Shown one piece after another: positions 1-10,544 of a stretch of 64,000 bases of DNA. The first letter of the stretch is position 1. Every line of letters begins with the position of its first letter. The position numbers and the translations under genes were made by a program. A model generated the notes under the pieces. The model worked only from the letters and a program-made list of their open reading frames with translations, had not been told where the DNA came from and made no database searches. Source of the stretch: Lumbricus rubellus (lineage: Eukaryota > Annelida > Clitellata > Crassiclitellata > Lumbricidae); assembly GCA_945859605.1 (NCBI GenBank), contig OX243817.1, forward strand, positions 20,187,718 to 20,251,717, in the 5' to 3' direction.

Positions 1-347
1 ATAAAACCTTAGGCTACCGATGCGCTAAGGAGGAGGAGGCTAACTTGCCGAAAAAGACGCATATGTAATATGGTGAAACACCGACAGTAGGAAATGCGCG
101 CAAATCTAGTTTTGAACTTCGCTAAGAATGATACGATTTGAAATACCGTAGCCAGGAGGTGTCGCCACCTGGTGATTATAACTTCGATTATAAAACAAGA
201 TCTACAAAATGGCCAGTTGTGACTTGGGACGACTGTACGAAAGGAGGCTATCTGCACGGTTACCTTTGGCGCGATTTATGATGGCTTTCGTGCGAAAGAA
301 ACGACGACGATCTTAGAATGAGGACGACTTGGAGTTATTTTTGCGAC

Positions 348-357
348 TTTAAATAGG
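348..357 (+). promoter_or_regulatory. 5S upstream TATA-like element
   Basis: TTTAAATAGG lies exactly 30 bp upstream of the 5S start. The same word sits at the same distance before all four 5S genes in the window, inside otherwise divergent spacer. This fits the external TATA-like element known for RNA polymerase III 5S promoters of many invertebrates. Confidence 0.65.
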
Positions 358-377
358 TCTGGTTTCTCGTGTCTAAT

Positions 378-496
378 GTCTACGGCCATATCACGTTGAA
401 AACACCGGTTCTCGTCCGATCACCGAAGTTAAGCAACGTCGAGCCCGGTTAGTACCTGGATGGGTGACCGCCTGGGAATACCGGGTGCTGTAGACT
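378..496 (+). rRNA. 5S ribosomal RNA gene 1
   Basis: The sequence starts GTCTACGGCCAT and ends GGGTGCTGTAGAC followed by TTTT, the classic animal 5S ends and Pol III terminator. The 119 nt length is normal. The C box (TGGATGGGTGACCGCCTGGG) and the AGTTAAGC region of the A box are intact. The terminal stem GTCTAC/GTAGAC pairs. The gene looks functional. Confidence 0.96.
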
Positions 497-922
497 TTTG
501 TCTTTTCCATTTAAGGTGTTTTAGTTTCGGAAATGTGCAGAATAATTTCCCGCTGCTGTCGACTTCTTTTTGCGATCTGTGCAGGTTCCCTTTCTTTTAC
601 GGTGTCTTGGCTATTTCCGGAGTCGTCACCGTCCGTCTGCACTTTGGAATCGTGGTCCGAGAAGTAGGCCTTCTCTCCGAAGCTGTAACAGGCACGTGCA
701 TTCGTCGCTTCTAGGAATTCGACGTCGCAGGGGAAGAAACACCATAATTTTGCGTGTAGAAGTTGCAGTAGGCCTATCTCATGTAGAAGCTTTAAGAGCC
801 GACGTGGCTGGTGTCTTTAATTGGACAATCAAGCTGGCTCAATTTAGTTTAAGAGATTTTTTATTTCTCGCATGTGCTGGAGCACCCCTTCAAGTTAACG
901 AGGACGATTTGAGATTTGCGAC

Positions 923-932
923 TTTAAATAGG
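923..932 (+). promoter_or_regulatory. 5S upstream TATA-like element
   Basis: TTTAAATAGG at -30 relative to the second 5S gene, matching the other three copies in position and sequence. Confidence 0.65.
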
Positions 933-952
933 TCTGCTTTCTCGTGTCTAAT

Positions 953-1071
953 GTCTACGGCCATATCACGTTGAAAACACCGGTTCTCGTCCGATCACCG
1001 AAGTTAAGCAACGTCGAGCCCGGTTAGTACCTGGATGGGTGACCGCCTGGGAATACCGGGTGCTGTAGACT
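953..1071 (+). rRNA. 5S ribosomal RNA gene 2
   Basis: The coding sequence looks identical to 5S gene 1, with the same ends, internal control regions and T-run terminator. Downstream sequence (TTGTCTTTTCCATTTAAGGTG) is shared with gene 1, so the gene was duplicated together with short flanks. Confidence 0.96.
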
Positions 1072-1154
1072 TTTGTCTTTTCCATTTAAGGTGATTTAGC
1101 TTCGGAACTGTACAGAATATGTTTTTCGACATCATTTTCTATTTCCGTGGCCGT

Positions 1155-1156
<2 letters not shown>

Positions 1157-1196
<40 letters not shown>
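1157..1196. repeat. (TA)n microsatellite, left of inserted repeats
   Basis: About 19 TA repeats. In copy 2 the matching tract at 13323-13360 runs directly into TTTCTACCATTTTGAATG. Here that downstream sequence is displaced to 4033, which shows that the intervening 2.8 kb was inserted into this tract. Confidence 0.9.
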
Positions 1197-2462
1197 TAGA
1201 AGGGGTACCCGGCGTTGCCCGGGAAATTTAGGATACGACCCGCTCCGGCCACAACCCAACCACACCACACCCCCACCTCCACCCCCACCTCGTACAACCT
1301 CCACCCCTCCACCCACCCTACCCCCACAACACCTCCACCCCAAACTCCCACTCCGTCCACCCGCCTCCACCCTACGCCTCCACCCCACTTCCACCCCACC
1401 TCAAGTCTCACCCCCCACGCCGTACACCCCACCCCTCAACCCGGCAACAGCCCAACCACACCACACACCCCACCTGAACGCCCCAAAGCTCCACCCCACC
1501 CCATACACCTCAACCCGCCACACCCCACCTCTCCGCCACACCTCCACCCACACCTTCAACCTTCACCCCAAACTCCCACCCTGTCCACCCACGCAGTTCA
1601 CCCGCCCCACCCTACCCCCCTCCACCCTCCACACCGCCACCCCACCTCCACCCCCAAAGCCACATCCCGTACACCCCACTCCCTCCACCCGCCCCCACCT
1701 TTCCATTCGCCTCTATCCCACCCTTCCACCCCACCTCTCACCACACCCCCACCTCCACCTCCACACCAAACCCCCACCCCACCCCGTTCAACCGCCCCAC
1801 CCTATCTCGTCCACCCCACCACCCCACCCTCACACTACCCTCCATCCCGCCCCCACCCCAATTCCGCCCATCCCAACCCACTCCTCCACCAACCCCACCC
1901 CATCTTCGCCCCACCCCACCCCCTTCAACCTCCAACGGTACACCCGGTGAAATTATTTTTTTGGAGAGAAAAAAATCCCTCCCACCCCCACCCCCAAACC
2001 CACCCACCCGACCGACAACACCCCACCACACTCCGACCTAACCACCTGTACACCACCCGTGAAATTTGGGTTTTCGTGAACTCCTTTCGCCAATTATATA
2101 ATGACCACGCAAGCGTTTTAAAGGTGTTTAATAAACTGCCGTCTTCGCCTCCCCCATCGCGACCCAAGTGGTGGGGGAGATTCGCCAACCACCCAACTGG
2201 GTGGTTTCGATGGCTCTCTGTCTAGGTGCAAAGTTTGAAATCAATACCTAAATTTTATGGAAAAAAATTTGGGGGGTTTTGCCCCCCATTTTTGGCCCCA
2301 TAGTGGGGGAGATTCGAAAACCCCCAACTTTGCGTCTCATGCCCAGACGGACACAGCAGTGAAGGTTTGGAGTGAAAAGCTCGAAAACTGTGGAAATGCA
2401 TTCCGGTCAAACAGACAGACAGACAGACAGACACACATAGTTTCTTCTTTATTATTATAGAC
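1197..2462. mobile_element. C-rich interspersed repeat, copy 1
   Basis: It begins TAGAAGGGGTACCCGGCGTT, continues as about 700 bp of CCACCCC-rich minisatellite-like sequence, and ends with a GACA run and TTTCTTCTTTATTATTATAG. A full copy of the same length follows at 2774-4032. Long open frames over this region are compositional artefacts of C-rich DNA, with Pro/Thr/His repeats on one strand and Gly/Val/Trp on the other. The family is not identified; a nonautonomous retroposon is possible. Confidence 0.7.
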
Positions 2463-2773
2463 TAGAAGGGGTACCCGGCGTTGCCCGGGAAATTTAGGAT
2501 ACGACCCGCTCCGGCCACAACCCAACCACACCACACCCCCACCTCCACCCCCACCTCGTACAACCCCACCCCTCCACCCACCCTACCCCCACAACACCTC
2601 CACCCCAAACTCCCACTCCGTCCACCCGCCTCCACCCTACCCCTCCACCCCAACTCCACCCCACCTCAAGTCCCACCCCCACGCCGTACACCCCACCCCT
2701 CAACCCGGCAACAGCCCAACCACACCACACACCCCACCTCCACGCCCCAAAGCTCCACCCCGATATATATACA
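2463..2773. mobile_element. C-rich interspersed repeat, copy 2 (truncated)
   Basis: It has the same 5' start as the flanking copies but stops after about 300 bp, at CCCCGATATATATACA, where copy 3 begins. It is either a partial copy or the product of unequal exchange. Confidence 0.65.
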
Positions 2774-4032
2774 TAGAAGGGGTACCCGGCGTTGCCCGGG
2801 AAATTTAGGATACGACCCGCTCCGGCCACAACCCAACCACACCACACCCCCACCTCCACCCCCACCTCGTACAACCCCACCCCTCCACCCACCCTACCCC
2901 CACAACACCTCCACCCCAAACTCCCACCCCGTCCACCCGCCTCCACCTTACCCCTCCACCCCAACTCCACCTCACCTCAAGTCCCACCCCCACGCCGTAC
3001 ACCCCACCCCTCAACCCGGCAACAGCCCAACCACACCACACACCCCACCTCCACGCCCCAAAGCTCCACCCCGCCCCATACACCTCAACCCGCCACACCC
3101 CACCCCTCCGCCACACCTTCAACCTTCACCCCAAACTTCCACCCTGTCCACCCACGCAGTTCACCCGCCCCACCCTACCCCTCCACGCTCCACACCGCCA
3201 CCCCACCTCCACCCAAAAAGCCACATCCCGTACACCCCACTCTCTCCACCCGCCCCCACCTTTCCATTCGCCTCCATCCCACCCCTCCACCCCACCTCTC
3301 ACCACACCCCCACCTCCACCTCCACACCAAACCCCCACCCCACCCCGTTCAACCGCCCCACCCTATCTCCTCCACCCCACCACCCCACCCTCACACTACC
3401 CTCCATCCCGCCCCCACCCCAATTCCGCCCATCCCAACCCACTCCTCCGCCAACCCCACCCCATCTTCGCCCCCACCCCACCTCCCTTCAACCTCCAACG
3501 GTACACCCGGTGAAATTTAATTTTTTGGAGAGAAAAAAATCCCTCCCACCCCCCCCCTTCCCCACCCCCAAACCCACCCACCCGACCGACAACACACCAC
3601 CACACTCCGGCCTAACCACCTGTACACCACCCGTGAAATTTGGGTTTTCGTGAACTCCTTTCGCCAATTATATAATGACCACGCAAGCGTTTTAAAAGGT
3701 GTTTAATAAACTGCCGTCTTCGCCTCCTCCATCGTGACCCCAGTGGTGGGGGAGATTCGCCAACCACCCAACTGGGTGGTTTCGATGGCCCTCTGTCTAG
3801 GTGCAAAGTTTGAAATAAATACCTAAATTTTATGGAAAAAAATTTGGGGGGTTTCGCCCTCCATTTTTGGCCCCATGGTGGGGGAGATTCGAAAACCCCC
3901 AACTTTGCGTCTCATGCCCAGACGGACACATTAGTGAAGATTTGGAGTGAAAAGCTCGAAAACTGTGGAAATGCATTCCGGTCAAACAGACAGACAGACA
4001 GACACACATAGTTTCTTCTTTATTATTATAGA
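2774..4032. mobile_element. C-rich interspersed repeat, copy 3
   Basis: A full-length copy of about 1.26 kb, closely similar to copy 1, including the GACA-rich tail and TTATTATTATAG end. It abuts TATATATCTACCATT, the right flank of the target tract. Confidence 0.7.
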
Positions 4033-4463
4033 TATATATCTACCATTTTTGAATGTCGATGCGAGAAGGCTTTCTCTCTCAAATTCTAATCTTACGTGCC
4101 TTCGTCGCTTGCAAAGATCACGTTTGCGTGTAGAAGTTTCGGCACATGGCGCATTTTATGGGGGAAACTTGAAGACTAGGCATATCCGTTCCCATTTCTG
4201 GGCAGTCAAGTAACTGCCTTCTAGTGACTGAACACTGCGACAGCTCTCTGCCTATAGGTATTGAGTAATCGGCGTGAATGCGAACATTTACACAGGGCTG
4301 TCATACGTATGGCCCACTTGTGTAGGCCTATAGATTGCATCACTGTACAAGAGTAGGCATGCCTACCATATTTTTGTAGAAAAATATGTTGATCCTGTTA
4401 TTGACGAGACCTGCGAAATACGATTTATTTTAACTTTGTAAGTTATTTTCTCCCCAAATTGGG
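4033..4463. other. Spacer between 5S and U2, copy 1
   Basis: Noncoding spacer that closely matches 13361-13790. It lies just downstream of the minus-strand U2 gene, so any U2 3' processing signal should be here, but none could be identified with confidence. No gene is seen. Confidence 0.7.
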
Positions 4464-4617
4464 AAGTGGGCCGATCCCGGAAGTACTGCAATACCGGGCC
4501 AACCCGTGGAGAAGCCGGAGCAAGCCCCTGCATCTTCTCCAATGTCCAAAAATCAGTTTAATATCGATGTCCCCGGATAGGAGACGTATCAGATATTAAG
4601 CTGATAAGAACAGATAC
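4464..4617 (-). pseudogene. U2 snRNA gene, 3' portion (copy 1)
   Basis: Read on the minus strand this matches the U2 body from GTATCTGTTCTTATC onward. It has the Sm site GATTTTTGGA (4545-4554), the stem-loop III/IV region and the terminal hairpin around GGTATTGCAGTACTTCCGGG. The first part of the gene lies 7.2 kb away at 11782-11832, because a stack of LINEs has been inserted in between. The 15 bp at 4603-4617 is repeated there as a target-site duplication. The exact 3' end is approximate. As it stands the gene cannot make a normal U2 RNA. Confidence 0.92.
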
Positions 4618-5087
4618 TTTTTTTTCTTTTAATAATATACAAAGTATTTACAAGCAATTTACACGATTGCATTCTTGTGCATTATCAGTGCAAAACAACA
4701 TGAGCACTGAAACGATTAAATACGAATTTAAATGTTCAAATTGAGATTCTCAAAAGTGTCTTTTATGATAAAGTGCATTAGATAGCACTGCAGAGATTAG
4801 TCAAAATGTCAGATTAGCACTCTCATGTTCTAGGATTTCTATTGCACAGCAAATATGCACTTAAGCAATGCACATATGTATATAAATACACAAGATTGAG
4901 ATTGTTAGTATCAAATTATTGCAAGATCATACGAAGATCATTACGGCTACAGTACAATAGATGTGCATTACATAAATGAAATTCTCGTAGGAGTGTCGAA
5001 GATACAATTTGCAATGTAATTGTTAAGCATGCCATTCAGTTTTCATGCACTGAAATAATGTATTACTAATAATTATGCAGATTTACA
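4618..5087 (-). mobile_element. U2-specific LINE, 5'-truncated copy (3'UTR only)
   Basis: On the minus strand this is closely similar to the 3'UTR of the full-length element (6370-6835), ending in an A-run directly before GTATCTGTTC of U2. Its 5' side is truncated at GCAGATTTACAATAC, four bases of which (5088-5091) can equally be target sequence. It contains no coding sequence. Confidence 0.8.
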
Positions 5088-5091
5088 ATAC

Positions 5092-6360
5092 TTTTTTCTT
5101 TTTCTTTTAATAAATGTATAAAATGTTTACAATCGGTTTACAAGATGGACTTGTATTAACAGTGCAACATGTATGTATTGAAGCGAGGGAGCACTAATTT
5201 AGAATTTTCACATTGGGATTGTCAATATCGTGGCATTTATGAAAAGGTCATTTTTCTGTTATTTACAAATCTAGTTGTAGTGATTACAGCCTACATTTGC
5301 ACATGCGACGGATCATTACTCATATATTTATGTGTACAGTAACATGGTCTCCTTTGACCTCTGCCATGAGCGGAGGGTCCCCTCTGCACCACAAGTTTCT
5401 GAATGTCTCTCTATCGAGTCTGACAAAGTCCGCCTCTATTCGATTCTTCACCGAGTGTATGCAAAGGCGCAGTATGTCCGTTCCGGTCAACTGCACTTTG
5501 TCGTACTTGACTCTGTTTCTTTGAGTCCATATGGCTAGCTTCAGTTCGCTGCTTAAAACGAGGAGGGTCAAGAAGTCCATTAGGTTTAGATCCAATTCCT
5601 GCTGGAAGAGCACAAACGCCGGTCTTATCTTCGGCGTCTTACCGGAAATGCCCGTCATCATCCGTTCCATCCACTTCCACAGGGAGCGAACCTCTCTGCA
5701 GGCGAAGAAGAGATGTGACAGTGTTTCCGGCTGATCGCAGAAAGGACATCGGTTGTGTCGGATGATGTGCAGCCGATGCATGTATTCGTTTACCGGAAGT
5801 ACACCGTGGGCAATCTTCCAGTTGACTTCCCTTGCTTTGGGTGTCACCAGTCGGTTTCCAACAGCTTTCCACGTTTGACGGAAGTTCATAAGAGGGTAGT
5901 TGTCCATGATCACCGGCCGCTTGACTTGAGTCTTCCGCAGTATTTCGTAGGCGTTTTTTGCTGTGAAGTCCTTGATTGTGAGCTGTGGGTCAAGAGAACC
6001 GACTAGTCTGAAGGTCGCTAAAGCTCTTTCGTAGAATGGCGAAGGGAGTTCGGCATGCGGTCGAAGATTTGAAGCGAAGGCAGGATTGTGTTGTCGAAGC
6101 TGATGGCCGACCCAATAGATGGCGAAGTCTTGCCATCTAATGTCTGGAGCAGTGAGTAGACGTCGAATGTGAGTGCAGATCAATGAGTCGAGCTTTGAGT
6201 TGATGTCGACTACACCGAGACCACCATTTGACGCGGAGTCGATGATTGTTTTACGACTCACTAACTCTGTGCCGTTGTTCCACATGAACTTGAAGACGAC
6301 CTTCTCCATTTTTTTGATCGCATCACGTGGTATGATGGTGCAACTGCCGACGTACCATAG
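5092..6360 (-). mobile_element. U2-specific LINE, 5'-truncated divergent copy
   Basis: The minus-strand element runs from 6360 to an A-rich tail at 5092. It keeps the last third of ORF2 and a short 3'UTR. Its upstream junction is GTATCTGTT of the U2 target (6369-6361), so it sits in the same target site as its neighbours. The protein is clearly diverged from the full-length element, so it is a separate subfamily rather than a recent sibling. Confidence 0.8.
5320..6309 (-). pseudogene. LINE ORF2 C-terminal fragment (post-RT region)
   Basis: The frame is open for 329 residues but is only the C-terminal part of an ORF2 of about 1150 residues. It aligns along its whole length with the end of the ORF2 at 7074-10538, sharing words such as FKF.WNN, HGVLPVN, IIRHNRCPFC and LAIWTQRNRVKYD. 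The Cys-His motif C-x2-C-x8-H-x4-C (CPFCDQPETLSHLFFAC) is intact. The endonuclease and RT catalytic motifs are missing because the copy is 5'-truncated, so the chosen start is only the first ATG in the fragment and not a real start codon. Confidence 0.85.
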
Positions 6361-7073
6361 AACAGATACTTTTTTTTTCTCTCTTTTAATAAATGTACAA
6401 AGTATTTACAAGCAATTTACACAATTGCATTCTCGTGCATTATCAGTGCAAAACATATGCACTGAAACGATTAAATACTAATTTCAAATGTTCAAATACA
6501 GTGTCTTTTATGATACAGTGCATTACGATTAGATAGCACTGCAGAGATTAGTCAAAATGTCAGATTAGCACTCTTATGTTCTAGGATTTCTGTTTCACAG
6601 CAAATATGCACTTAAGCAATGCACATGTATATAAATACACAAAATTGAGATTATTAGTATCAAATTATTGCAAGATCATTACAGCTACAGTACAATAGAT
6701 GTGCATTACATAAATGAAATTCTCATAGGAGTGTCGAAGATACAATTTGCAATGTTATTGTGAAACATGCCATTCAGTATTCATGCACTGTAATAATGTA
6801 TTACTAATAATTATGCAGATTTACAATATCTTTTGCTAAAATACAGGACAGTAGCACTGCATGAACCAAAGTTTATAAAATGTATGTTTACAGTCAGACT
6901 AGGACATTGATCTACATCTTGTTTGCACGGTGTGTATTCCAATATTTGGGTAAGCTTACTGTCTGAACACACACGTTCAATAAGTATGAACTGACCTATG
7001 GGGGAAAAAATTATACAAGGAACTAATTTGGGATCTCTTTGACAGATACTCTAAATGGACCTTATAGCTTTAT

Positions 7074-10000
7074 TTACACAGACATATTTATTATGACACG
7101 GTCACCATCTACTTTTGCAAGAAGAGGTGGATTTCCTCTGCACCAGATATTGATAAAAGTGACTCTATCTAGTCTCACAAAGTCAGTTTGTATGCGGATT
7201 TTGACGGAATGGACAAACAAACGGATAATATCCAGGCTGACCAGTTTCTTTTTGTCATATTTTACTCGATTTCGTTGTGTCCATATGGCTAGTTTTGCTT
7301 CCCCACTCAGTACAAGTAGGGACGTCAGATCCAGATCAGTTAAATCCGTTGTCTGCTGGAAGAGAACAAAGTTCCGATCTATTCGAATGGCTTTGCCAGA
7401 GAAGTCTGACACTATCCCATCCACCCAACGCCACAGGAGACGAACTTCTCTACATGTCAGAAAGCGATGTGTTAATGTCTCTGGCTGGTTACAGAACGGA
7501 CAACGATTGTGGCGGATGATTTGAAGACTGTAGAGGTAGTCGTTGACAGGAAGGACTCCATGAGCAATCTTCCAGTTCAGTTCTCTTGCTTTGGAAGACA
7601 CAAAACGGTTTGTCACAGCTTTCCATGTGTGTATAAAGTTAATGAGTGGGTGTTTGGCCATAATCCTTGGTGGTAGGACCAGTGGCTTCTTGAGAACAGC
7701 GTAAGTGTTTCTCGCACTGTAATCCTTCAGTGATAGAAGTGGATCGAGCGAACCAGTGCGACGGAAGATCTCAAGGGCATGCTTGTAGAAAGGAGATGGA
7801 GATTCTGCATGTGGACGAAGATTGGATGCAAAGGTCGGATTGTGATTACGGAGCTGCATACCAATCCAGTAGATGGCAAAGTCCTGCCATTTGAGATCGG
7901 ACACTGTGAGTAGACGCTGGACATGAGTACAGATGAGGGAATCAAGTTTCGCTGTAATTTCGATCACACCAAGTCCACCGTTTAAAGGGGTTTCTATGAC
8001 AGTCTTTCTGCTAACTAGTTCAGTTTGATTGTTCCAAATGAATTTAAAGATGGCTTTATTGATGTCTTTGATAGTTGTAGAATGAAAAATAACACAGCAG
8101 CCAACGTACCAAAGTTTTGAACAAATAGCTGTGTTGACAATGTTAGCCTTTGCAGCTAATGTAAGGTTTCGGCCACTGTACAGATTGACGGCTTTCTTTA
8201 CTTTATCTAAGATGGCATTTCCATTTTGCTGAGTCGATTTATCTCCAAAAAACACTCCATATATTTTAATACAGGTCGACCATTTAAAACCGAAGGGAGA
8301 GTCTCTTCTGGTTTTCCATGGTCCCAACCAAAGGCCTTTGCATTTGCTCTTATTTATTCTGGCTCCTGAGGCTTTTCCATAAACTGCGAACCATTTTAGA
8401 GTTGTTCCAATAGATTTCTCCGATGTGACTATAGTGTTGGTATCATCAGCATATTGTGACAGTCTGATTTCTGCTTTAGCTGCAGGCATTTTAAAACCAT
8501 CAAACAGTGGATCACTCCGTATGGCTTCTGCTAGAGGTTCGATGCACAGCACATAGAGAAGGGCTGACAGAGGACAGCCTTGTCTCACACTACGAGTGAC
8601 GGGAAATTTAGGACCAATCCAACCATTGACTATAACACTACTTTCTACATTTGTATAAAGCAGTGTAATCCATTGAATGAATGTTTCACCGAATCCGTAT
8701 GCTTTCAGTATTTCGATTAAATACTGGTGAGAAACTCGGTCAAACGCCTTCTCTTGATCGTAAGAAACCACTGCTGCTGGAATGTGCTTGGAGTAGCAAT
8801 AGTCTGCAATGTTTCTAAATAGATGGAGATTGTCTGTAATTGATCTTCCAGGTACACTGCATGTCTGGTCGGCATGGATGCACTCTGGGAGAACCGATGC
8901 GAGGCGCTTAGATAACACTTTTGAGAGCAGTTTGTAGTCGACGTTCAGCAACGATATGGGTCTCCAGCTTGTCAAGAGACCGGCCTTGGATGGATCTTTA
9001 CAAGCGAGGGTGATGATTCCATATCGTTGCGAGTCGGAAAGCAGGTCCATGTTATACGCATTGTTCAGCACATCTACAAAATCGTCCTGGAAAAGGTGGA
9101 AGAACTTTGCGTAGAATTCTCTCGGGAGACCGTCGGACCCAGGCGATTTATTGTCATGCATGTCTTTTATGGCTGCTTTCAATTCTCCTGCTGTGACTGG
9201 TCCTTCGCACATCTCAGAGTACATCTCCGGAAGTCTATGAATGAAGGGTTTGAGTTTATCAATGGCATCTGGATCGATTGGCTCCATGGAGTAAAGAGAT
9301 TGATAGAATTTAGTTGTTTCGTTCAGAATCGACTTTCTATCAGTCACCTTTAATCCATTGATAGACAGTTCCTTTACAGTGGCTTTTTCTTTACGCGCTT
9401 TTTCTTTTCTGAAGAAGAACTGTGATGGCTTTTCTTCCGCATCTATTATCTTGACCCTCGAACGGATTTTCGCTCCTTCTGCTTTTTCATCCAGAAGTCC
9501 TTGCAGTTCTTTCTTTAGGAACAATAGATGTTCTTCATGTCCCCCAAGAACGTGGACTCTTTCCTCGTCCAGATCTTTTATCCGTCGTTCCAGGTTTCTA
9601 ACTTGACTCCTGGTGTTGTCTGCCAGCCGCATCGAGTGGAGAATCAGGAGTTTTTTGAATCTCTGCTTGGCAGATTCCCACCAGACTGTGTTTTTGTTGG
9701 CTGTGTCTTCTCTGAGTTCGGCACACAGCAGCTCCATGTCTGCCACCAGGTCTGGGTCATTCAGGATAGATGTGTTGCATTTCCAGTAGCCTGGACCGGT
9801 GGTTTGTAGATCAGCCAGATTGATGGTAAGCTGGACTAGGGAATGATCGGAGTCTGGAACGGGGGAAGTAAGAACATCGTCGACCTGTGCGGAGAAGGAT
9901 GCAGAGAGGTAGAACCGATCGAGGCGACAAGCAATCGTGTTGTCAGCCGAGCGCCATGTAGTCTCCACTTTGTTGGGGAAAAGACGACGAAAGGGATCGA

Positions 10001-10538
10001 AGAGGCCAAAATCTTGCTTATGTTTAGAGAAGATTTCAGATCCAGATCCACCGTACATAGGGTTGCCGCCAATTTTGTCCAGAGCAGTGTTTTCTACGAA
10101 GTTAAAATCTCCGCCGATCACCAGATTTTTGCTTCCACTGATCCATTTTCTAAGTTGTTTCAGCCACGTGTTTCTCTCTGCAGTCTTATTTGGAGCATAG
10201 ACATTCAAAACACGAATCCGTGTGTCACTGTATTTAAGATCGAGCACAAGAAGACGGCCGTCACTGTCAAACTCAAAATGTTCTATTTGAAAATGAAGCT
10301 TTGGATTTAAAAGGATTGCCACACCTTTCGACCGAGCACTCCCAAAACTCCAGTAGCACTTCCCTCCCCATTCCATTTCCCATTGTTTTGCCATAGTAAG
10401 ACTGGTGCAGTGAGTCTCTTGTAATAATACTATTGCAGGATCTTTTAACTTTAACAGCATAAAGATACGGCTTCTTTGAGCAGAGTCTCTTAATCCATTG
10501 ACATTTAACGTTATGATTTTAAATTGCTTTGTATTCAT
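7074..10538 (-). CDS. LINE ORF2: AP endonuclease-reverse transcriptase
   Basis: This 1154-residue protein nicks target DNA and reverse-transcribes the element RNA. Residues about 5-250 form an exonuclease-endonuclease-phosphatase domain, with LNVNGLR, QETHC, NVYAPN, GGDFN and SDHSLV. Residues about 450-760 form the RT, with KSPGSDGLP, WRPISLLN, SYDQEKAFDRV, RQGCPLSALLY and the catalytic YADD near residue 695. A C-x2-C-x8-H-x4-C motif near residue 1010 matches the C-terminal knuckle of many LINEs. The ATG is 6 nt after the ORF1 stop, so translation is probably coupled or reinitiated. No stop or frameshift is seen. Target choice (U2) is inferred from its position and presumably lies in the endonuclease and the RT-flanking parts. 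Confidence 0.93.
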   Translation of the reverse strand: MNTKQFKIITLNVNGLRDSAQRSRIFMLLKLKDPAIVLLQETHCTSLTMAKQWEMEWGGKCYWSFGSARSKGVAILLNPKLHFQIEHFEFDSDGRLLVLDLKYSDTRIRVLNVYAPNKTAERNTWLKQLRKWISGSKNLVIGGDFNFVENTALDKIGGNPMYGGSGSEIFSKHKQDFGLFDPFRRLFPNKVETTWRSADNTIACRLDRFYLSASFSAQVDDVLTSPVPDSDHSLVQLTINLADLQTTGPGYWKCNTSILNDPDLVADMELLCAELREDTANKNTVWWESAKQRFKKLLILHSMRLADNTRSQVRNLERRIKDLDEERVHVLGGHEEHLLFLKKELQGLLDEKAEGAKIRSRVKIIDAEEKPSQFFFRKEKARKEKATVKELSINGLKVTDRKSILNETTKFYQSLYSMEPIDPDAIDKLKPFIHRLPEMYSEMCEGPVTAGELKAAIKDMHDNKSPGSDGLPREFYAKFFHLFQDDFVDVLNNAYNMDLLSDSQRYGIITLACKDPSKAGLLTSWRPISLLNVDYKLLSKVLSKRLASVLPECIHADQTCSVPGRSITDNLHLFRNIADYCYSKHIPAAVVSYDQEKAFDRVSHQYLIEILKAYGFGETFIQWITLLYTNVESSVIVNGWIGPKFPVTRSVRQGCPLSALLYVLCIEPLAEAIRSDPLFDGFKMPAAKAEIRLSQYADDTNTIVTSEKSIGTTLKWFAVYGKASGARINKSKCKGLWLGPWKTRRDSPFGFKWSTCIKIYGVFFGDKSTQQNGNAILDKVKKAVNLYSGRNLTLAAKANIVNTAICSKLWYVGCCVIFHSTTIKDINKAIFKFIWNNQTELVSRKTVIETPLNGGLGVIEITAKLDSLICTHVQRLLTVSDLKWQDFAIYWIGMQLRNHNPTFASNLRPHAESPSPFYKHALEIFRRTGSLDPLLSLKDYSARNTYAVLKKPLVLPPRIMAKHPLINFIHTWKAVTNRFVSSKARELNWKIAHGVLPVNDYLYSLQIIRHNRCPFCNQPETLTHRFLTCREVRLLWRWVDGIVSDFSGKAIRIDRNFVLFQQTTDLTDLDLTSLLVLSGEAKLAIWTQRNRVKYDKKKLVSLDIIRLFVHSVKIRIQTDFVRLDRVTFINIWCRGNPPLLAKVDGDRVIINMSV

Positions 10539-10544
10539 GATTGA

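Larger units (their letters stand above)
1..1156 (+). repeat. 5S-U2 repeat unit, copy 1 (5S-bearing part)
   Basis: This stretch is nearly identical to 12174-13322, with scattered substitutions. It holds two 5S rRNA genes spaced 575 bp apart, exactly as in copy 2. The spacer carries no convincing protein gene; the short open frames here are conserved only because the whole unit is duplicated. The unit continues after the inserted repeats at 4033-4617, where the U2 gene lies on the opposite strand. The left edge is cut by the window start. Confidence 0.85.

Noticed and set aside
460..974. Small ORFs around the 5S genes
   Set aside because: They overlap 5S genes or spacer and recur only because the unit is duplicated.
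1147..3653. Long Pro/Thr/His-rich and Gly/Val/Trp-rich open frames on both strands
   Set aside because: They arise from the CCACCCC-type repeat composition, overlap one another in several frames, and shift between repeat copies.
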